Assembly: GCA_028551475.1 (NCBI GenBank) | Contig: CM052358.1 | Location: 21,540,853 to 21,604,852, forward strand | Source: Casuarina equisetifolia | Lineage: Eukaryota; Streptophyta; Magnoliopsida; Fagales; Casuarinaceae | Reading direction: 5' to 3' | DNA: 64,000 bases | Shown: in pieces, positions 57,528-64,000 of the stretch | Layout: the number at the start of each line of letters is the position of its first letter | How positions within the stretch are numbered: the stretch's first letter is position 1 | Notes under the pieces: generated by a model | What the model was told of the DNA's origin: nothing | The model's input: the letters and a program-made list of their open reading frames with translations, nothing else | The model's database searches: none | Translations under genes and position numbers: made by a program

Positions 57528-58659
57528 ATGTATAATTTCCTTTCAAAAAGTGGTGTTGTAAATTCTACTATCAATTATGTTATGAAGTTCTATTTTGAAA
57601 TAGTTTGAATTTTCAATTAAGTTTAATTAGGAATGATATCCCTCATGAGTTTATGGCTGGCATCTCCAAAATGTGCAACTTAATTTCTTACAAAGAAAAT
57701 AGTTGAGGGCTAAACATGCACCCACATTAAGATGGAAGTCCAAACTTTCTATATAAATGATAGCAAAAGTTTTAAAATCCAGGGTTCTCAAATTTCCTGC
57801 CATGTTCTGTTTGAATATCAAATATTCAATTCCAAGTAATTCTGAGTTTCTTACAGAATTTTAAAAATATTTCAAAGTTCTCGGTTTTATGATTTAGGAC
57901 ATATATCCTATGTAATGTTTAACCTTTTCTTTTGGAACATAGACAAAATAAAAAGTAATTGAGAAAATAAAGGGAAAATAGTAATGCCTAGTAACAGTTG
58001 CATGACAAGGCAATAGCCAATGACTAATCTACAACAAATAATTAAATATGTCAAAATAATAAAAATTGGAAAAAGAATCATCATCTTTTGCCTATCGTAG
58101 CCATTTTTATTAAAGAAAAATACGCAAGTACATTTAAAAGACAATTGTTGGACCATATCGAAATGCAACCGCAAGAGTTTATTTTTGTTTCTCTTGAAAT
58201 ATATAATATAATATGATACTCTTCAAAGCTTTGATGCCTAGAGGCAAAAGAAAACAAAAAGGAATTTTTAAAATAGTGCGATAATCATAAAAACTAGAGA
58301 GAAAACTGATAATTATGCAGAAAATACTCTATTATTTGTCATGGCATTTATTGTTGCGGGTCTGAAAACTATGACTTATTTGGCCACTAGGACAGTTTCT
58401 CGATATTTTTCATGCATGAGTATCCTTTTGGAAATTATGCATAAGTAGTAGAACTTAGGCTTTTTTAGATTATATGCATTTTGCAAAAGTGAATTACCTA
58501 AGGTAATCAACAAAGTAGTTAATGTTAATCAAAGGAATGGAAAATCTGGGAACTTTATTTGCATAATAATTTAAGCTCTACCCATACCTGCTTCTAACGT
58601 GAACCAAAGTTGACAAACTATGACAAATGTGGGAAGTTAATAAGTGTTTTTACACATAG
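57528..58659. other. 3' flank of the RLP
   Basis: AT-rich with no gene or element recognised. The 3' UTR probably lies in the first 200-300 bp, but no decisive polyadenylation signal could be chosen. The minus-strand open frame 57908-58174 is hydrophobic by composition only. Confidence 0.4.
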
Positions 58660-59260
58660 CACAATTATGAGGTCTTTCATGACACATTAAATTGTTTATG
58701 TACCATCAATCATGTACGAATCAAGTTACATAACCTAATCATCACCACTTAAAATCAACTTCCACTTAGTTTATCTATAATTTAGAGTAATTTCAATCAA
58801 CTTTGATTTATCAACATAAGAACATTATTTCTTGTTAATCACCGCTATAATCTTTCTTTTGCTGAAGCAATCAAATATTAAAATTTCAATGAATACCTTA
58901 TTTTTAATAAGAAATACTTTCATATAATGACACTTTCATATATGTCTCATGGTGGCATTTACTCTTTCGGTTCAAAGGGATTTTAGTAATTTCCAAGCCT
59001 CCCTATTCTATTAAAAATTTTATACTTCAAAACTGAACCTTGAGTTTGACTAATTTAAAACTTATAATTATCAGTTCAAGTGTAAAAAATAAAATGACTG
59101 AAAAACTGGAAAACCAATAGAAAAAAAGTGAACGAAAACACTCCCTTAGTTTTCTTTGAAAGAATTTAATTAAAGGTTGGGAAACCAACGGCAAGAGCCC
59201 AGAATTAATAAACAAAAACCAAAAATCATGGGTCAATGAAATAGTAAAGGTCATTCAACA
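58660..59260 (+). repeat. Duplicated RLP 3' flank, copy 2
   Basis: Partner of 2960-3660 (see that entry for shared words). Here it lies about 1.1 kb after the stop codon of the intact RLP. Confidence 0.8.
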
Positions 59261-60152
59261 TGGCCTCTCCTTTTACAAATTAGCTTGCGATAGAAAAGCA
59301 AACATACGGTAGGATTTTCTTCTCGCTTGCTCTAAAACAATAGGTGATTCATAACTCTTCTTCGACTGTGCATGCCGTCGTTTATTGTCAGCAAGGCTCT
59401 AGAACTAAACAATTATTCGGGCTTACATTTGTTTTCAAACAATAATCACCACCAAGTAGAAGTCTCTTAAATAATGATCTTAGTGGTAAAATCCTTGTTG
59501 AAATTTGTCGTTTGAAGCTGTTTCATGGCCATTTTAGCACAAAAATTACATTTTGTCCTAGCTAAAACACAGTTGTTTCCCCCTGTACGCAAGTTTTGAT
59601 TAACGAGGACAACATCACTTTCTACAATCCTTTCTCCGGTTGTAGACGACGCTGGGTTTAGTAGGAAGCCAAACGTTTTGTTTTGCAGCAAAAGTGACAC
59701 CGCCATCAGCCTTCTTCCCCAACCTGCCTCATTGGTATTCTGCCCTATGAACAATGGCAAACACTGCAAGATTGTTGGGGGAGTGCTTCACCATTAATAT
59801 CTGTGACTACACCTAAGACTAGCATTCGTTGAGGCTTCTCAGTGTAAGTGAGTGTGACTCAACACAAGAAGACACAGGCGGCAGTGGATTACGTGTGACA
59901 GAATCCACCAGAGCAATCATAGCTTATACTGCTACGCCTGGTCATAGCCAAGAGAAACAACGAGAACACTGCACACCCATCCTTGTGCTCCAGCACACTG
60001 AAGGGAAGCAGAAAGTCCCGATGAGCGTGGGAAGTTGCTTAAACCGAAGAAAGAATGCAAAACCTTCTCTACTAGCATGTGTATCTAACAGTTCTTTAAT
60101 GTTTATCTAATAGACAGGCCCAAACCCAGCACCCAAAGAAAAGGTGGGCTGG
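59261..60152. other. Unassigned, with a small LRR remnant
   Basis: 59464-59520 reads NDLSGKILVEICRLK, an LRR fragment like NQLSGSIPLEIGRLK of the intact gene, so a fourth dead RLP copy once stood here. The minus-strand frame 59467-59769 and the plus frame 59829-60110 overlap or follow it and are not recognised. Confidence 0.45.
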
Positions 60153-61509
60153 TGTTAGGTGAAATTTTAAATACAAGTGAACATGTCGAACAAGTAATAT
60201 AATAATAAGAAAGTGTATCGTCCCACAAAGATTGGCGAATACTAAACTAATTAAGTACCAACAATGAACTAATCCTCAAAATTATCTAGCTAATCAAAAG
60301 AAAGTTGATGATGAAATAAAATATAAATTTTTCAAAACAAGATTCAAGACTAATTAAAATTAAATCCAAGTAAGAAAGATCAATATGAGAAACATGTTAG
60401 AGCATCCGATTTCACCATAACTACTAAATATGAATTTCCATAGTTTATGCCTGCAAGAATGATAATACTTATGTGATGGCGGAATTTTCTAATTTATTTA
60501 CTATCCTATGTCTAAGTATAGCAAACCTATTTAGTTCATTAATTCACTATATTTCTATAGATGAATTGAAACAAACCAAATGCATTAAGATCTGTGAACA
60601 TTCCTAGTTTACAATAAATCTTTCGATCATCTTATTACCAAAAGCCACACAAACAACATGGTATATGTCTCTCCATATTTAATTCATGGTTATATATTAC
60701 AAGAAGCAACTACATATTATCTCCTGTCGGTTTTAAACATGCACATCAAATTATTCAAGTGGTGGCCAATCACTTAAGAGCATTAAGCACAATAATATAT
60801 AACTCACATAAATAAAATATATTGCAAAACATAAAAACTTATAGGATTCACATCATTATAGTTAGGCTACATCATTGCTCTAACAAAAGGAATTTGGAAC
60901 ATAATGAAATAATAAACCAAAACAATGGTAGAAATTAAGGGAAACATCTTAAATAAAGAAAAACACGAAAGTTGTCACCACACTGTCTTCTCTTCAAGAA
61001 TTCTCCTTGATTTTCTTCTTTTTTCCTTGGTTTCAGCAGCACCATATTTTCTCTCTCTCTTCTCCTTTTCCCTTCCTTATGCAGTGGTCCTCCCTTATAT
61101 AGGGTCGAGGATCTAGAACTATCTCCTTATCCTAATAGAATTGGGTTTTGGATTCCCAATACAATTGGGTTTTAGACTCCTATATTAATTAGGCTTTGGA
61201 CTCCTAATAGGACTAGGTTTTCTAATTATTTAAAAAACCCAATAACAATAAAAATCTAATAACAATCATCCAAAGCCTAAGCCCAAGCCCAAGCCCATCT
61301 TGATTTCCTTCACCTTGATAATTTGACCATCTTCTACCATATAATAAGTATCAGGTTCTCCATGCTTGTCCTTTTTCTTCATGCCTCTTTATGCTACATA
61401 AACAAGACAAATTTAAGTAAATAAAGAGGAATTAAAATATTTCCTTACAAGCATTAGATAAGTTATTATTTAAATTAGGTAAAATAACTTTATAAAGATA
61501 GAGTTATCA
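60153..61509 (-). repeat. 3' LTR of an Athila-type Gypsy element
   Basis: 1357 bp; on the minus strand TGATAACTC...CACCTAACA. A purine-rich tract (GTTTGGAGGTTT) precedes it on the minus strand at 61510-61525. Same family as the solo LTRs at 31451 and 35638 and the fragment at 43060. The 5' LTR lies beyond the window. Confidence 0.85.
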
Positions 61510-63081
61510 AAACCTCCAAACTTAACATTTGCTAGTCCTCGAGCAAAAGTAAGAATCAACATATGCTTTAGACAAAACCCCTTCAAGAAATTCTCCCATA
61601 ATTACTAAACTTAACAATTCAAAGAAAAATATAGCTTTCATCGAAACACCATAATTATTTTATAAGATACGATAAACTCTTAACTATGTTAACCACATGT
61701 GTATGTGTGAGTCCTTATCTTTTTAACTATATGCACTCCAAATAGATCCACATTAATATGTAATTTCTCAAAATCTTTAAACAAACCTCATAGGTTTGCT
61801 TTTCATTCCTCTCTCCACTAATGTAAGCTAATCGTCTAACCAAGAATCAATAGAACTTTTACAAGCTTGTAATGTAAGGCTAGGCTAGGGGTAAGATGAA
61901 AGTCATTTAGGCTTAATTCACCCATGAACACATTGCTTTCTAGGATCTAATTTGAGCTTTTGTCACTTTATTTCTTCTTGCTCCTCACAAATAATCTTTC
62001 TATCACCACTTCTTTCATTCTTTTCCATCCAAAAATGCTTGATTTCACTTGGATTCTGATACTCACAAAAGCCACAATCATGCTTACATCAATAAAGTAA
62101 GTAAAAGTACTCGAAATACAGCCATAATAATCTTTTCTTGCTAATAGTATTCAATTGCTATGCTTAGTGGCCTATTTCAAAAGATTAAGTGGCTTGAATC
62201 TGATAAAGAATGATAAGATCATCCCATTCTAAAGCAAATGATGTACTTTCTTCTCCTTTCTTTCTTTCTCTTCTTTTTCTTTTTTTTTTTTTTGCAAAAG
62301 AAAGAAAAAATACTATGCCTCACACAATCATTACAATCAATTTCTTCTCATGCTCCATCTTCCTTTCAACTTTTGTTTAGCTCAAATAGACTTGCACTTT
62401 AACAATTAACATGTTCATAGGTGTGCGACAATAGGATAATTTTTTTTCATTGGCTCAAGGGTATATATATGTGGTTGTCATTAAAAAAAATCGAATAAGA
62501 ATCAAGGCTCAGCGGGGTGAATGGGGATAAATAAATAGGGTTGGCTTGAAAGGCTCAAATGATCCAAAGAGGGCCTAAATCATTTTCTCAATTAGACACA
62601 GCCTAGGATTTCGCCTCAAAAGAAAATCAAACAAATTCTAACATCCGGGTAAGATCTAAGAAAATCACATACTTCACATGAATGTTCTCTAGAAATACAC
62701 ACAATTTCAAAAATGAAGGACTTTTAGTGTTCAATAGTTGGATTAACATAATCTGAATCATACTTAACTTATACCACAATTGTAGGTCTGAACAAAATCT
62801 ACACCTCCCTAAGAATCGCTAAGAAAAAATTTAAAAATCATATTTAGCATAAAGTTTCTTTCCTCATCCTCAAACTTGAATGAAGCATTATCCTCAATGC
62901 AAAAAGAAAAGAAAGCAAAAATAAAGGTAAAAGGAATGAGAATACTCCTCTGATTGTAGGTCATATCCACATAGAGCTTTGAAGAGACGGTGGTGACAAA
63001 ACTTCCAATATAATGCTTGGGTTACCTCCCAAAAAGCACTTGTTTTATAGTTTTCAGCCAAACTATCTTCAAAGTTATTAT
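61510..63081 (-). other. Non-coding spacer between integrase and 3' LTR
   Basis: No open frame is preserved. In Athila-type elements this position holds a long spacer or an env-like gene. Nothing env-like can be read here. A pyrimidine-rich tract with T runs lies at 62235-62296. On the minus strand, GCATTGAGGATAATGCTTCA followed by TTCAAGTTTGAGG (about 62870-62900) resembles a recurrent motif of this spacer in related elements. Confidence 0.5.
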
Positions 63082-64000
63082 TCAAGGAGGAAGAAGATCA
63101 AGGGTAGTCTTTTGCATATTAACTCCCTTGAAGTAAAGCTTTAGACGTTGACCATTCACCTTAAATGTGCCTTGGGTGTCATTTCCAACTTCTATTGCTC
63201 TATATGGGAATATCTTTGTAACTATGAAAGGGCCAGACCATCGAAACCATAATTTACCTGGAAACAATTTTAGATGAGAGTTATAGAGTAATACTTTTTG
63301 GCCAACCACAAAATCTCTTCTTAATATATGTTTGTCATGCCATCTTTTTGTCTGCTCCTTGTATATTTTGGCATTTTCATATGCCTCATCTCATAATTCC
63401 TCCAATTCATTTAGTTGCAATAATCTAGTTTCACTAATGAACTACATGTCAAAGTTTAAAAATTTTAATGTCCAATATGCTTTATGCTCTAATTCGACTG
63501 GTAGATGACAAGCCTTCCCGAACACTAGCCTAAAAGGAGACATTCCAATTGGTGTTTTGAATGTTGCCCTATAGGCCCAAAGTGCATCATTAAGTTTTAT
63601 TGATAAATCTTTTCTTGAGGCATTTATAGTTTTTTCCAAAATTCTCTTAACTTGACCACTAGTCTGAGGGTGATAAGGGATTGCAATCTTATGGGTAACC
63701 CCATATTTACTCAAAAGTATTTTAAATTTTTTGTTGCAAAAATGAGTCCCTCCATCACTTATGATTGCTCTAGGAGTGCCAAAGCATGTAAAAATATTTT
63801 TCTTTAAGAATTTAACCACAACCTTAGCATCATTTATTGGCAATGCTACTGCTTCTACCCACTTAGATACATATTCAACAGCCACTAAAATATATATATT
63901 TCCATAAGAGGGTAGAAAGGCTCCCATGAAATGAATACCCCAAACATCAAATAATTCACACATAACTACATTGTTTAGAGGCATCTCATGTTTCTTAGAA
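63082..64000 (-). mobile_element. Athila-type Gypsy integrase, inactive
   Basis: Minus-strand integrase with the core in one open frame (63442-63984) and the C-terminal domain in another (63082-63309). The core reads [90 protein letters not shown] and [14 protein letters not shown]. The C-terminal part reads [18 protein letters not shown] and [11 protein letters not shown]. Of the DDE triad, the first Asp (normally WGIDF) is His and the third residue, Glu, is lost with a short deletion after SGQ; only ISDGG keeps its Asp. A stop or frameshift separates the two frames. RT, RNase H, protease and gag lie beyond the window edge. Confidence 0.88.

Noticed and set aside
59467..60110. Minus (59467-59769) and plus (59829-60110) frames as small genes
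   Set aside because: No family motif, the first overlaps an LRR remnant on the other strand, and neither has a promoter or neighbour to support it.
61510..63081. Env-like gene of the Athila element
   Set aside because: The position is right, but no open frame, signal peptide or membrane segment can be read.
1..64000. tRNA, rRNA or other RNA genes
   Set aside because: I found no cloverleaf with A and B boxes and no rRNA core sequence; the iMet-like matches are retroelement primer sites.

Overview
The window is plant nuclear DNA from a woody dicot; the element types and the receptor gene look most like grapevine (Vitis), but that genus call is inference. It is about 64 kb of AT-rich, repeat-dense sequence with one gene that looks intact: an LRR receptor-like protein (RLP) at 55329-57527 (+), of the RLP2/RLP3 (RFO2) / PSY1R-ectodomain type. 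Everything else I can identify is decayed gene copies, captured or displaced gene fragments, and retrotransposons, many of them nested.

Layout. 1-13.3 kb: an RLP pseudogene tail (1500-1985), a copy of the RLP 3' flank (2960-3660), pieces of a DnaJ-RRM chimera (3830-4240, 6655-6945), and many copies of an unnamed low-copy repeat family (4.4-5.6, 8.2-12.5 kb). 13.3-15.3 kb: a Copia RNase H remnant (13349-13930, minus) and a plastid-type ribosomal protein L16-like fragment (15121-15243, minus). 15368-24585: a complete minus-strand LTR retrotransposon with a perfect GATCC target duplication, matching terminal repeats, an iMet-tRNA primer site and a purine tract. It carries a captured HSP90 fragment in open frame, and a second LTR element (18090-23728, minus) is nested inside it. 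24.6-29.9 kb: a 103-bp tandem array and a DnaJ retrocopy-like pseudogene. 29.9-40.6 kb: a dead Copia (+) interrupted by a solo LTR, a truncated chromovirus Gypsy (+) interrupted by a second solo LTR with a perfect GATTA duplication, and a dead Copia (-). 40.6-45.3 kb: another DnaJ-RRM copy, two RLP pseudogenes and LTR tails. 45.4-54.5 kb: tandem and dispersed repeats, a LINE 3' end and another DnaJ-RRM tail. 55-59.3 kb: the intact RLP and its duplicated 3' flank. 60.1-64.0 kb: the 3' half of an Athila-type Gypsy element (minus), continuing past the window edge.

How it fits together. The RLP, its 3' flank, the DnaJ-RRM pieces and the unnamed repeats recur in similar order several times, as expected for an RLP cluster that grew by local duplication and was then cut up by retrotransposons. 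The most interesting unit is the HSP90-carrying element. Its LTRs differ by roughly 4-5% (hand count), while those of the element nested inside it differ by roughly 9%. The nested passenger therefore looks older than its host, which suggests the composite transposed as one unit after the nesting. All identities come from reading translations and recalling family motifs; no database search was possible.
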